A stretch of 64,000 nt of DNA from assembly GCF_020523985.1 (NCBI RefSeq), contig NZ_JAIVKM010000001.1, positions 1,426,001 through 1,490,000 of the forward strand, in the 5' to 3' direction. Shown here piece after piece: positions 17,545 to 26,403 of this stretch. The translations under genes were made by a program, and so were the position numbers. Origin of the DNA: Mangrovibacter yixingensis. GTDB taxonomy: Bacteria; Pseudomonadota; Gammaproteobacteria; Enterobacterales; Enterobacteriaceae. Positions within the stretch are counted from its first letter, which is position 1, and each line of letters begins with the position of its first letter. Below the pieces are notes generated by a model that was not told where the DNA came from, ran no database searches, and saw only the letters and a program-made list of their open reading frames with translations.

Positions 17545-18176
17545 TGAAACAGCGTATTTATATTACCAGCTCATTATTGCTGACCCTGCTGCCCGTAATA
17601 GCCCTTGCGGCTCCAACTGTTGCCAGTATTCAGCAGCAATGGTCTGTTTGCCAGTACGCAACACTGTCGGCACAGAAAAAAAACTGCCTGAAAGCGTTAA
17701 GCCAACAAGTGCATACGCAAGTAGCGCAACAGCAAAACAAGAATGCAGACTGGTTGATTTGGTCCGGTATTGTTGATAGCACACTGGCTGGCGAAGAAGG
17801 TGGGCTGACCGGGTTGGGGCTGGTGAAACAGGCACGCCAGGCGCTGGAAGCCTCACTTAAGCTCGACCCTCAGGCGTTATCTGGCTCTGCATGGACAAGC
17901 CTTGGTGTTCTGTATTACCAGGTACCAGGTTGGCCAATTGGTTTTGGTGATAAAGACAAGGCCCGTGAATACCTGAATAAAGCACTGGCTCTCAACCCTG
18001 ATGGAATCGACTCTAATTATTTCTACGGCGATTTCTTACTAAATACGGGTAATAACACGGAAGCCAGACGTTACCTGGAAAAGGCACTAAAAGCGCCTGC
18101 GCGCCCAGGGCGTGAACTGGCTGATAGTGGCCGTCGCAAAGAGATTGAGCACGACCTTGCACAGCTAGAGCAATGA
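17541..18176 (+). CDS. Exported TPR-repeat protein
   Basis: A 211-residue protein with a Sec signal peptide (about residues 1-23, cleavage after ALA) and at least two tetratricopeptide-like repeats, around KQARQALEASLKLDPQAL and REYLNKALALNPDG followed by ARRYLEKAL. It should be periplasmic or envelope-bound, a scaffold rather than an enzyme. The ATG overlaps the SDR stop (ATGA), and an operon terminator follows. Its place at the end of a cytoplasmic enzyme operon suggests the pathway product or its handling reaches the envelope. Confidence 0.8.
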   Translation: MMKQRIYITSSLLLTLLPVIALAAPTVASIQQQWSVCQYATLSAQKKNCLKALSQQVHTQVAQQQNKNADWLIWSGIVDSTLAGEEGGLTGLGLVKQARQALEASLKLDPQALSGSAWTSLGVLYYQVPGWPIGFGDKDKAREYLNKALALNPDGIDSNYFYGDFLLNTGNNTEARRYLEKALKAPARPGRELADSGRRKEIEHDLAQLEQ

Positions 18177-18259
18177 GTAACAGGTTGCCACTTCGTGCTT
18201 TTATCACCCATGCTGTGTGGCAGACTGAAAGCTGCCACTGATATTCTGAGAGGGAATCT

Positions 18260-18291
18260 AACCGGTTAACTGCTACGTTAACTGGTTTTTT
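18260..18291 (+). terminator. Rho-independent terminator of the five-gene operon
   Basis: AACCGGTTAAC-TGCTAC-GTTAACTGGTT is an 11-bp stem with one G-T wobble, ending in a run of T, about 85 bp after the TPR gene stop. Confidence 0.85.
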
Positions 18292-18326
18292 ATGACGATG
18301 TCGCAGTTTGACTAAGGACTATTGCA

Positions 18327-18971
18327 ATGACTATCGACCAGATTGTTCGCAAGCGTTATACCAGCAAGGCTTACGATGGCAGCCGTAAGCTGACTCAGGA
18401 ACAACAGCAACAATTGCTGGATGTGCTTCGTTTTGCCCCTTCTTCAGTTAACTCACAGCCCTGGCATTTTTATGCAATAACGTCAGATGAAGCAAAACAA
18501 CAAATTATTCCGGCAGTGAGTGAACCAAATGCCGCGAAAATCAAAAATGCAGCGATGGTTGTCGTTTTTGCCACCCGTACTGCTATTGATGATGCCCACC
18601 TGAACGCGGTTCTTGAACAAGAACAGCAGGATGGCCGCTTCATCAACAATGATGCCCGCGAAGGCATGGATAAAGGCCGCCGTTATTTCGTTGGCCTGAA
18701 CAGTACTTCCGCAGAAAAACAACGTGAGTGGATGGCCCGCCAGGCCTATATTGCACTGGGTTTCCTGTTGCTGAGCGCGGCATCAATGGGGCTCGATGCC
18801 ACACCAATAGAAGGTTTCACCTCTGCCAAAATGGACGATGTGCTGGGCCTCGCAGAAAAAGACCAGACCAGCGTGGTGGTCGCAACTGTTGGTTACCGTA
18901 GTGATGCTGACTTTAATGCGAAATTACCTAAGTCTCGCCTCGGCGAAAGTGAAGTGATCACTCTACTTTAA
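18327..18971 (+). CDS. nfsB: NfsB-like oxygen-insensitive NAD(P)H nitroreductase
   Basis: A 214-residue FMN nitroreductase. The FMN-binding RYTSKAYDGS and FAPSSVNSQPWHFY at the start, GLDATPIEGF in the middle and LPKSRL near the end follow the NfsB pattern (E. coli 217 residues). It reduces nitroaromatics and quinones with NAD(P)H in the cytoplasm. In E. coli nfsB lies elsewhere, so this may be a relocated nfsB or a paralogue; similarity looks moderate rather than orthologue-like. It is a single-gene unit between two terminators. Confidence 0.8.
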   Translation: MTIDQIVRKRYTSKAYDGSRKLTQEQQQQLLDVLRFAPSSVNSQPWHFYAITSDEAKQQIIPAVSEPNAAKIKNAAMVVVFATRTAIDDAHLNAVLEQEQQDGRFINNDAREGMDKGRRYFVGLNSTSAEKQREWMARQAYIALGFLLLSAASMGLDATPIEGFTSAKMDDVLGLAEKDQTSVVVATVGYRSDADFNAKLPKSRLGESEVITLL

Positions 18972-18979
18972 GCTGCTCC

Positions 18980-18998
18980 GGGCCTGGTTTTCAGGCCC
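18980..18998 (+). terminator. Rho-independent terminator after nfsB
   Basis: GGGCCTG-GTTTT-CAGGCCC is a perfect 7-bp stem followed by TTTCTCTTT, 9 bp after the stop codon. Confidence 0.8.
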
Positions 18999-19287
18999 TT
19001 TCTCTTTGTATTCCCCCTCCCACAATTAGTGACAACGTCACGTATTAGTCATGCACTCTCATTGAATAAATATAAGCCAAACTTATAAAATTCTTACTTC
19101 TATGTTTTGCTTCATAAATGAATTGAGGGTAGGATTCTTCGTCATTTTTACACCCTTTCAGTCTAATAAAACCTAATGAAGGGGCAATAACGGCGAACAA
19201 TTCACCAGAAAAGGCAAACGATTGTCCTTGGTGGGTCAGAAGTCAGGCTTATCGTTAATAAAGTATTACAGACAGGATTGAGCAGGC

Positions 19288-20799
19288 ATGAAAGCAACAT
19301 CAAAACAGGCAGCTGAGCAACATGCTGCAAAACGCCGCTGGCTGAATTCACATGAAGCTGGCTATCACAAAGCGATGGGCAACCGCCAGGTGCAAATGAT
19401 TGCCATCGGCGGCGCGATTGGCACTGGGTTATTTTTAGGGGCTGGGGCGCGTCTTCAGGCTGCTGGCCCCGCACTGGCGCTGGTATATTTAGTATGCGGT
19501 ATATTCTCTTTCTTTATACTGCGCGCACTGGGTGAATTAGTGCTGCACCGTCCTTCAAGTGGCAGTTTTGTCTCTTATGCACGTGAGTTTCTCGGTGAGA
19601 AAGCGTCTTATGTCGCAGGCTGGATGTACTTTGTGAACTGGGCGATGACGGGCATTGTTGATATCACCGCCGTTGCTTTGTATATGCATTACTGGGGCGC
19701 ATTTGGTGATGTACCTCAATGGATTTTTGCTCTGGCAGCACTGGGTATTGTTGGCACCATGAACATGATTGGTGTGAAGTGGTTTGCTGAGATGGAGTTT
19801 TGGTTTGCCCTTGTTAAAGTGCTGGCGATAGTCCTGTTCCTGGTAGTTGGTGTGGTATTCCTGGGTAGCGGTAAACCACTGGATGGCGGCGCTACGGGTT
19901 TCCACTTGATTACCGACAATGGTGGGATGTTCCCCCATGGTTTATTGCCTGCGCTGGTGTTGGTTCAGGGCGTAGTGTTTGCGTTTGCCTCTATTGAACT
20001 GGTGGGAACCGCGGCGGGTGAATGTAAAAACCCGGAAACCATGGTACCGAAAGCTATCAATAGCGTTATTTGGCGTATTGGCCTGTTCTATGTCGGTTCC
20101 GTGTTACTGCTGGTGCTCCTGTTACCCTGGAATGCTTACCAGGCTGGACAGAGCCCGTTTGTGACCTTCTTTTCTAAACTGGGTGTGCCTTATGTAGGCA
20201 GTATCATGAACATCGTGGTGCTGACGGCGGCGCTTTCCAGCCTTAACTCTGGCCTGTATTCCACTGGGCGTATTCTGCGTTCCATGTCGATGGGCGGTTC
20301 AGCACCGCAGTTTATGTCGCGCATGAGCAAACACCATGTTCCGTTCGCGGGTATTTTGGTAACACTGTGTGTGTATGTTGTTGGCGTTTTCCTGAACTAT
20401 TTAGTGCCTTCTCAGGTTTTTGAAATCGTACTAAATGTGGCATCGCTGGGGATTATTTCCAGTTGGGCATTTATTGTGGTTTGCCAGATGAAACTGCGCC
20501 AGGCTATTAAGCAAGGCAAAGCCAAAGATGTCAGCTTTAAACTGCCGGGTGCCCCTTTCACATCCTGGCTGACACTGCTGTTTTTATTCAGTGTGCTGGT
20601 GCTTATGGCCTTTGATTACCCTAACGGTACCTGGACGATTGCGTCGATTCCGTTAATTGCAGTGTTACTGGTTGCGGGCTGGTACGGTGTGCGTCACCGT
20701 GTACACCAGATTCACAGTGAGCTGGATTTTGATGCTGAGCCAAAAGCTGAGAAAACCGCTGAGTCTGCGCCACAAACACTTGTGCGTGATACCGAGTAA
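19288..20799 (+). CDS. ansP: L-asparagine permease
   Basis: A 503-residue amino-acid permease of the APC family with 12 membrane helices. It follows E. coli AnsP almost throughout: AAKRRWLNSHEAGYHKAMGN at the start, then QVQMIAIGGAIGTGLFLGAG and the LHRPSSGSFVSYAREFLGEK block. It imports asparagine at the inner membrane. The hydrophilic C-terminal tail is rich in Glu and Ala. The 289-bp gap before it (18999-19287) holds AT-rich DNA and a short GTGAC-AAC-GTCAC inverted repeat at 19029-19041 of unknown role. It is followed by pqqU in the same direction, 236 bp away. Confidence 0.95.
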   Translation: MKATSKQAAEQHAAKRRWLNSHEAGYHKAMGNRQVQMIAIGGAIGTGLFLGAGARLQAAGPALALVYLVCGIFSFFILRALGELVLHRPSSGSFVSYAREFLGEKASYVAGWMYFVNWAMTGIVDITAVALYMHYWGAFGDVPQWIFALAALGIVGTMNMIGVKWFAEMEFWFALVKVLAIVLFLVVGVVFLGSGKPLDGGATGFHLITDNGGMFPHGLLPALVLVQGVVFAFASIELVGTAAGECKNPETMVPKAINSVIWRIGLFYVGSVLLLVLLLPWNAYQAGQSPFVTFFSKLGVPYVGSIMNIVVLTAALSSLNSGLYSTGRILRSMSMGGSAPQFMSRMSKHHVPFAGILVTLCVYVVGVFLNYLVPSQVFEIVLNVASLGIISSWAFIVVCQMKLRQAIKQGKAKDVSFKLPGAPFTSWLTLLFLFSVLVLMAFDYPNGTWTIASIPLIAVLLVAGWYGVRHRVHQIHSELDFDAEPKAEKTAESAPQTLVRDTE

Positions 20800-21035
20800 T
20801 ACGCTGATGTCATTAGTATGTCATTGCCAGGGAAGGCATTGACAAATGTAATACCTGAAACCTTCCTGATTTTCTTTCATTACGCCATTTTCTCTGCCAA
20901 ATCTGCCCTAAAAACCACCAGTTTAAAGCCATAGCTAGTAATAGCGACGTATTTCTCCTTTTCATGTATTTACAAATCATTTACCATATATTCACAATTT
21001 TTAATGTAATTACCCATTGAAGTAACAGGCTATTT

Positions 21036-23174
21036 ATGAAAATTTTTTCTGCCAGACAGCTCGTTTGCTCTGTCTTGCTGATTCCCGCGAGTGTTATCCC
21101 TCAGGCTGCAATAGCTGAACAAACAACCGATAACAGTGATTCCGCGTCAACATTGATTGTCACCGCTACACCACTCACCCCTTCCGAGCTGGACACACCG
21201 GCGGCTGTTACGGTAGTTAATGGTAATGATATCCGCCATGCCAAACCCCGGATAAATCTTTCTGAAAGCCTGGGTGAAGTTCCCGGTCTGCAAATTCTTA
21301 ACCGCCAGAATTATGCGCAGGATTTACAACTGTCGATACGCGGTTTTGGGGCGCGATCAACCTACGGCGTGCGCGGCATCCGAATTTATGAGGATGGCAT
21401 CCCTTCAACCATGCCCGACGGTGAAGGCCAGACTTCAAATATTGATTTAAGCAGTGTGGGCACCATTACTGTGTTGCGCGGCCCCTTTTCCGCGCTTTAT
21501 GGCAGTTCCTCTGGTGGCGTTATTGATATTCAGAGCGAGAAAGGGAAATCCCCCCCAGAGATTGAAGCCAGCAGCTACTACGGCAGTTATGGCACCTGGC
21601 GTTATGGTCTGAAAGCCACAGGCGCAACGGGTGATGGCAACCATAGTGGCGATGTTGATTACACAGTTTCCACTCAACGAATGACCACAAAAGGTTACCG
21701 TGACCATAGTGGTGCGCGTAAAAATCTGGCCAATGCCCGGCTGGGTGTACGCCTGAATGATGTCAGTAAACTGACGTTATTGTTTAACAGTGTGGATATT
21801 AAAGCCAATGATCCTGGCGGCTTAAGCCAGTCTGAATGGCGCAGTAACCCGCGTCAGTCTCCGCGTGGCGACCAGTACAATACCCGTAAAACCGTAAAAC
21901 AAACCCAGGCAGGGTTACGTTATGACAGGCAGTTGAGTCTGAATGATGACCTGAGTGTCATGATGTATGTGGGTCAACGTGATATGACTCAGTACCAGTC
22001 CATACCTTATACCCCGCAATTGAAACCCACTCATGCGGGCGGTGTTATTGATTTAACTCGTGAATATCAGGGGGTTGATACCCGCTGGACGCACCGGGGA
22101 AATGCAGGGCCGATACCCTTCAGTGTCACTGGCGGGCTGGATTACGAGAACATGCAGGAACACCGTAAAGGGTACGAAAACTTCAATATGGTGGATGGTT
22201 CAGCGGTATACGGCGAAAAAGGTGCATTGCGACGCGACGAACGCAACCTGATGTGGAACCTTGACCCGTATATTCAAACGCACTGGCAGTTGCTCGATAA
22301 GCTCAGTCTGGATGCGGGCATGCGTTACAGTAATGTCTGGTTTGATTCCAACGACCACTATATTACGGCTGAAAACGGTGATGGTAGCGGTGATACCAAT
22401 TACCATAAATGGCTGCCGGTTGGCTCGCTTAATTACGCTGTAACAGATGCCTGGAATGTTTATTTATCTGCTGGCCGCGGTTTTGAAACGCCAACGATCA
22501 CTGAGCTTTCTTATCGCAATGATGGCGCATCTGGCCTTAACCTCAACTTGAAGCCCTCAACCAGTAATACCGTAGAGCTGGGCAGTAAAACACGTATTGG
22601 ATATGGGTTACTGAGCGCAGCTGTTTTCCAGACAGACACTGATAATGAAATTGTTGTAGACAGCAGTTCCGGTGGCCGCACCACATACAAAAATGCAGGT
22701 GAAACACGCCGTCGTGGTGTTGAACTGGGCCTTGATGAGCAATTTGCCGATAACTGGAAATTGAAATTGGCATGGACCTGGCTGGATGCCACTTATCGCA
22801 CTAACGTATGCAGTGACAGTAATTGTAATGGCAACCGTATTCCGGGAATCGCCCGTAACAATGCATGGGCATCTCTGGGCTGGGAGCCGGACGATGGCTG
22901 GTATGCCAGTGGGGATATTCATTACCTGAGCAGTATTATGGCCGACGATGAAAATACAGCGAAAGCGCCTTCCTGGACCACCGTTGGGTTAACCACAGGG
23001 TACAAGTTCCATTACAGCAATATGCTGGTTGATGTGTATAGCCGCGTCGATAATCTGTTCGATAAAGAATATGTGGGTTCAGTGATAGTTAATGAAAGTA
23101 ATGGGCGCTATTACGAACCGGCACCAGGCCGTAATTACGGTGTGGGTTTGTCTGTGAGTTGGCAATTTCAGTAA
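21036..23174 (+). CDS. pqqU: TonB-dependent outer-membrane receptor PqqU (YncD)
   Basis: A 712-residue TonB-dependent receptor. A signal peptide (about residues 1-27) is followed by a TonB box (STLIVTATPL), the plug domain (about 55-165, with RGPFSALYGSSSGGVIDIQ) and a 22-strand barrel ending in aromatic Phe-Gln. The plug sequence with FGARSTYGVRGIRIYEDGIP and the position next to ansP and mcbR match E. coli YncD, now PqqU, a receptor for the cofactor PQQ. This would feed apo quinoprotein dehydrogenases such as Gcd. The assignment rests on similarity and neighbourhood. Confidence 0.88.
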   Translation: MKIFSARQLVCSVLLIPASVIPQAAIAEQTTDNSDSASTLIVTATPLTPSELDTPAAVTVVNGNDIRHAKPRINLSESLGEVPGLQILNRQNYAQDLQLSIRGFGARSTYGVRGIRIYEDGIPSTMPDGEGQTSNIDLSSVGTITVLRGPFSALYGSSSGGVIDIQSEKGKSPPEIEASSYYGSYGTWRYGLKATGATGDGNHSGDVDYTVSTQRMTTKGYRDHSGARKNLANARLGVRLNDVSKLTLLFNSVDIKANDPGGLSQSEWRSNPRQSPRGDQYNTRKTVKQTQAGLRYDRQLSLNDDLSVMMYVGQRDMTQYQSIPYTPQLKPTHAGGVIDLTREYQGVDTRWTHRGNAGPIPFSVTGGLDYENMQEHRKGYENFNMVDGSAVYGEKGALRRDERNLMWNLDPYIQTHWQLLDKLSLDAGMRYSNVWFDSNDHYITAENGDGSGDTNYHKWLPVGSLNYAVTDAWNVYLSAGRGFETPTITELSYRNDGASGLNLNLKPSTSNTVELGSKTRIGYGLLSAAVFQTDTDNEIVVDSSSGGRTTYKNAGETRRRGVELGLDEQFADNWKLKLAWTWLDATYRTNVCSDSNCNGNRIPGIARNNAWASLGWEPDDGWYASGDIHYLSSIMADDENTAKAPSWTTVGLTTGYKFHYSNMLVDVYSRVDNLFDKEYVGSVIVNESNGRYYEPAPGRNYGVGLSVSWQFQ

Positions 23175-23202
23175 ATTGGCTGAATAACATACGGCAGTAA
23201 TG

Positions 23203-23227
23203 GTAAGCGAGGCGTTTGCCTCCTTAC
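23203..23227 (+). terminator. Hairpin after pqqU
   Basis: GTAAG-C-GAGGC-GTTT-GCCTC-CTTAC folds as a 10-bp stem with one bulged C, about 28 bp after the stop. No good T-run, so a weak terminator. Confidence 0.45.
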
Positions 23228-23308
23228 ATTTAAAACTTATGGCGGGCAGCATTATTTCTTATGCGCACGCCATTGTTCTGTGCGGTATTTAGTCTCTGAA
23301 GGATGTTT

Positions 23309-23983
23309 TTAGCGTTTTGCCTCAACATCAAAAAAGTGGGTCATAGCCAGTTGGTTACTGTGCTCAATCGCCAATACCAATTCTTCCTGCGCTTTAGCAA
23401 CATTTTTGCTTTTAATCGCATCCAACAATGCATCATAGCTATGGCTGTGCTGAGTAATTCGTTCAGGCAGCTGGCGTAAAAAATGAAAACAAGGCCCAAC
23501 GCGAATCCACAGTTGTTCAATCATACCTAACAGTAAAGGCAATTGAGCCTGTTCATATAACGCAAAACGGAACTCCCGCTGGGCTTTAAGAGCATTGTGG
23601 GCATCCCCGTTATCGCGAGCAGTATTAAACATAGTGCTCAGCTCAACCAGTTGCTCCATATTTTCAGGAGGATGGTTTTCAATAAGCCGTTGAAGAGCAA
23701 CACCTTCCAACTCCTTACGAATCAATGCTATTTCATCAAACTGTGCTTTGGTGATTTTAGGCACAGTAAACGCTTGTGCTGGCGCAACGCATAACGCGCC
23801 TTCTGCCACAAGGCGTAATACCGCCTCACGTACTGGGGTAATACTGACATGCATTTCTTCGGCAATATCACGTGTATTAAGGCGTTCGCCTGGTGCCATT
23901 TGGGCCGCGATAAGCGCGTGTTTAAGACGTAACTCAACCTGCATAGTTAAACTCAGGTGTTGTGCATTATGCAAATCCAGCAT
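23309..23983 (-). CDS. mcbR: GntR/FadR-family regulator McbR (YncC)
   Basis: A 224-residue GntR-family regulator of the FadR subfamily. The HTH spans about residues 15-80 (NTRDIAEEMHVSITPVREAV), and an all-helical FCD effector domain follows. It matches E. coli McbR (221 residues), which represses mcbA and affects biofilm and colanic acid. The start at 23983 has AGGGAGG just upstream; an earlier in-frame ATG at 24082 lies outside the conserved part. It is convergent with pqqU, as in E. coli where the yncC and yncD genes are close. Confidence 0.88.
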   Translation of the reverse strand: MLDLHNAQHLSLTMQVELRLKHALIAAQMAPGERLNTRDIAEEMHVSITPVREAVLRLVAEGALCVAPAQAFTVPKITKAQFDEIALIRKELEGVALQRLIENHPPENMEQLVELSTMFNTARDNGDAHNALKAQREFRFALYEQAQLPLLLGMIEQLWIRVGPCFHFLRQLPERITQHSHSYDALLDAIKSKNVAKAQEELVLAIEHSNQLAMTHFFDVEAKR

Positions 23984-24207
23984 TGCTTCCTCCCTGTTAT
24001 GGACACATAAAAATCCCTCCCTGGCCAATGGGCGCGGGATGGAGCATCTATTGCGTGAGTGTCTAATAAAATAAACTGCCAAAATGCATCTTTTTATTTG
24101 TTATAAATATGTGCGATTTAATAAATCATACTATAACGGTAATGAGAGTGGGTGACTTTAGGAACAATACGCAATTTTACTTTTTTTAAGTCAAATTATT
24201 ACATTTT

Positions 24208-24780
24208 TCAGGAAGGCAAATTTAACCTCACAACAATATATATACAGGACTTGTCTGATTCATTGCGAAACTCACAATCATTTGGCGGCCCTAATTCAAG
24301 GCAGTCACCCTGCTCCATTTCATGGCGAACATCACCTTCAATAAAAACTAATGCACCTTGCTGTACCCAAAGTAACTGGCGTGCAAGTGCATAAGCCGCT
24401 GCAGGCATGGGAACAGACTGGTGTGCTGGTAATTCAATCTGCACTAAATCAACGGGCATGTCGCTACGTGGCGAAAGGTGGCGGCGAATATAACCTGTTT
24501 GGGGATCCAGCCATACGGGTTGTTGCCCATGGCGGAGCAAACGCCCCGAGGCCATTTCCGCTCTGGCAATTAATGTGGACATACTGATCCCAAGAGCGCC
24601 AGAAAGCCTCGCCAACAATGTTGCTGTTGGGCTGCTTTCACCCCGCTCTATTTTATGGATCATTGCCCGTGAAACCCCTGCTTTTTCTGCCAGTTCACTC
24701 ACTGACCACCCATGGGATTCACGCTCTATTCGAATCCGCTGACAGATTCGTTGATTTAAGCCGTCTATTATATTATTCAT
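24208..24780 (-). CDS. XRE-cupin transcriptional regulator
   Basis: An HTH_3 domain (about residues 10-68, SVSELAEKAGVSRAMIHKIE) is joined to a C-terminal cupin effector domain (about 115-185, with EGDVRHEMEQGDCLELGPPN). The build equals SutR/YdcN at 51.6 kb, a different paralogue in this window. The start is uncertain: an ATG at 24789 lies within a TATAAT-like -10 element and has no ribosome site, so I prefer the ATG at 24780, which would give an almost leaderless mRNA of 190 codons. It is divergent from mnaT with under 50 bp between, so it probably controls mnaT-ydcZ and itself. Confidence 0.82.
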   Translation of the reverse strand: MNNIIDGLNQRICQRIRIERESHGWSVSELAEKAGVSRAMIHKIERGESSPTATLLARLSGALGISMSTLIARAEMASGRLLRHGQQPVWLDPQTGYIRRHLSPRSDMPVDLVQIELPAHQSVPMPAAAYALARQLLWVQQGALVFIEGDVRHEMEQGDCLELGPPNDCEFRNESDKSCIYIVVRLNLPS

Positions 24781-24827
24781 ATAGTCCATTATAGTGACAC
24801 TTTGGAAAATATCACCAGGAGTGATGT

Positions 24828-25349
24828 ATGCACATTCGTCAGGCGACAGAGGCAGACTGCGCGGCTATTGCCAAAATCTACAATCATGCTGTTGAACATA
24901 CCGCAGCAATCTGGAATGACAAAACTGTCGATACACAAAATAGAATTAACTGGTTGCATCAGCGGCAAGATAAGGGTTTCCCAGTACGGGTTGCAGAGGA
25001 AAATGGCGTTGTCACCGGTTATGCATCGTATGGGGACTGGCGTCCATTTGATGGATTTCGCCACAGTGTGGAACATTCTGTCTATGTTAGCCCTGAATAT
25101 GCAAGGAAAGGTATCGGGCGGGCCCTTCTGGCAGATTTAATCGAGGTAGCACGCCAGGCTGGTGTACATGTTATGGTTGCGGCCATTGAGTCCCAGAACA
25201 TGGCATCACGCCATCTCCATGAACAACAAGGCTTTGTCGTTACTGGGCAGATGCCTCAAGTTGGCACCAAATTTGGCCGTTGGCTGGATTTAACCTTTAT
25301 GCAATTGCAACTGGATACCAGAACAACCCCGGAAGCCGCCAATGAGTAA
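24828..25349 (+). CDS. mnaT: L-methionine sulfoximine/sulfone N-acetyltransferase
   Basis: A 173-residue GNAT acetyltransferase. The acetyl-CoA loop is SPEYARKGIGRALLADLIE, and the start MHIRQATEADCAAIAKIYNH together with WRPFDGFRHSVEHSVYV follows E. coli MnaT (YncA), which acetylates the toxic analogues methionine sulfoximine and sulfone. It resembles the phosphinothricin acetyltransferase group. The ribosome site is CAGGAG. The stop overlaps the ydcZ start by 8 nt, the same pairing as in E. coli. The adjacent divergent cupin regulator may control it. Confidence 0.92.
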   Translation: MHIRQATEADCAAIAKIYNHAVEHTAAIWNDKTVDTQNRINWLHQRQDKGFPVRVAEENGVVTGYASYGDWRPFDGFRHSVEHSVYVSPEYARKGIGRALLADLIEVARQAGVHVMVAAIESQNMASRHLHEQQGFVVTGQMPQVGTKFGRWLDLTFMQLQLDTRTTPEAANE

Positions 25350-25791
25350 CCCCCTTACCTTGCTCTGCCTGGTGCTGGCCGGTATTGGGCTTGTGATTCA
25401 GAACACATTGATGGTGCGTATTACTCAATCTTCCTCAACTGTGCTGATCGCGATGTTGCTCAATTCGTTGGTAGGCATTGTGCTGTTTTGTGCTTTCTTG
25501 CTCGCCCGTAATGGGACGGGCGGGTTTGTTGAATTGGCACGCAGTATCCACTGGTGGACAGTTATTCCCGGTTTACTTGGTTCTTTTTTTGTTTTTGCCA
25601 GCATTCAGGGTTACCAATATTTGGGGGCGGCAACCACCATCGCGGTGCTGGTTGCCAGCCAGCTAATTGGTGGGCTGGTGATGGATATTGTTCGCAGTGG
25701 TGGGGTTAGTATCCGGGCATTAGTTAGCCCATTATGTGGCGCTGTCTTGCTTATTATTGGTGCCTGGCTGGTTGCCCGTCGTGAATTCTGA
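25342..25791 (+). CDS. ydcZ: Inner-membrane transporter-like protein YdcZ (DUF606)
   Basis: A 149-residue, very hydrophobic protein with five probable membrane helices, of the DMT/DUF606 family. The VASQLIGGLVMDIV segment and the ending PLCGAVLLIIGAWLVARR are typical. Such half-size proteins probably act as dimers in export of small molecules. It is coupled to mnaT by an 8-nt overlap, as in E. coli, so it may export or handle an acetylated amino-acid analogue; this is inference. Confidence 0.88.
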   Translation: MSNPLTLLCLVLAGIGLVIQNTLMVRITQSSSTVLIAMLLNSLVGIVLFCAFLLARNGTGGFVELARSIHWWTVIPGLLGSFFVFASIQGYQYLGAATTIAVLVASQLIGGLVMDIVRSGGVSIRALVSPLCGAVLLIIGAWLVARREF

Positions 25792-25901
25792 ATTTAAGGC
25801 CAGAGTGAATTTCTCCACAGATTCTTCATTTTTTAGCCGTGGCTCTCTGGCAAAGTGCCCTTCCTGCACATCGGTGTTCAGGGTTGTATGAGAAGGTTGC
25901 T

Positions 25902-26042
25902 ATGAAAAAGTGTGTAATGATTTTATGCGCAGTGCTGGCCGTTGCCAGCCTGTCTGGTTGTGTTCCCTGGTGGGGGCCTGGCCCCGGTGGGCCTGGTGGT
26001 GGTGGTGGCCCTGGTATGATGGGTGGCGGCCCCCGCGGTTAA
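25902..26042 (+). CDS. Small Gly/Pro-rich lipoprotein
   Basis: A 46-residue lipoprotein starting at the ATG at 25902 behind AGAAGG. The signal peptide ends in the lipobox LSGC (Cys at about residue 20), followed by a short tail made almost only of Gly, Pro and Met with two Trp. There is no known domain. The tail is too short and disordered to be an enzyme; a membrane-anchored accessory or stress-related peptide is possible. A bidirectional terminator follows at once. Confidence 0.7.
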   Translation: MKKCVMILCAVLAVASLSGCVPWWGPGPGGPGGGGGPGMMGGGPRG

Positions 26043-26075
26043 TATGCTACGCCATTAGAGAATAATGCATTACGT

Positions 26076-26103
26076 AAAACGTCTTCATCAGAAGACGTTT
26101 TTT
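26076..26103. terminator. Bidirectional terminator between the small lipoprotein and ydcY
   Basis: AAAACGTCTTC-ATCA-GAAGACGTTTT is an 11-bp perfect stem with T-runs on both strands (TTTTTT rightward, TTTT leftward). Confidence 0.88.
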
Positions 26104-26111
26104 CATTGTGG

Positions 26112-26369
26112 TTATGGCTTCCTGCTAACAGGAATTTCGCCACCCTGACGCAAATGCGCATCACGCTCATCTGGCGAATCTTGATCTTCTTTATGACGTT
26201 GACCATGCTGAGCGATGGTAGTACGCAGCCTTTGTTGCTGCTCATAGCGGAATTCACGTGTTAACTCAGCGTTATTGCTCAACTCAACCAGTAGTTCGTT
26301 CATAGGAATAATTTGGTTAGAACGAATCGCTTCATCTACCTGCGCAATGATAGTTTCCTGAATGGGCAT
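26112..26369 (-). CDS. ydcY: DUF2526 family protein YdcY
   Basis: An 85-residue charged, mostly helical cytoplasmic protein. MNELLVELSNNAELTREFRY followed by EQQQRLRTTIAQHG matches E. coli YdcY (77 residues); the C-terminus is longer. Function unknown. I start at the ATG at 26369, 5 nt after AGGAGG; a GTG two codons upstream abuts that site and is less likely. In E. coli it sits between patD and ydcZ; here ydcZ is still its neighbour but patD is 11 kb away. Confidence 0.88.
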   Translation of the reverse strand: MPIQETIIAQVDEAIRSNQIIPMNELLVELSNNAELTREFRYEQQQRLRTTIAQHGQRHKEDQDSPDERDAHLRQGGEIPVSRKP

Positions 26370-26403
26370 GCTCACCTCCTGTTTTTATTTAAAGAGTGTC
26401 TTC

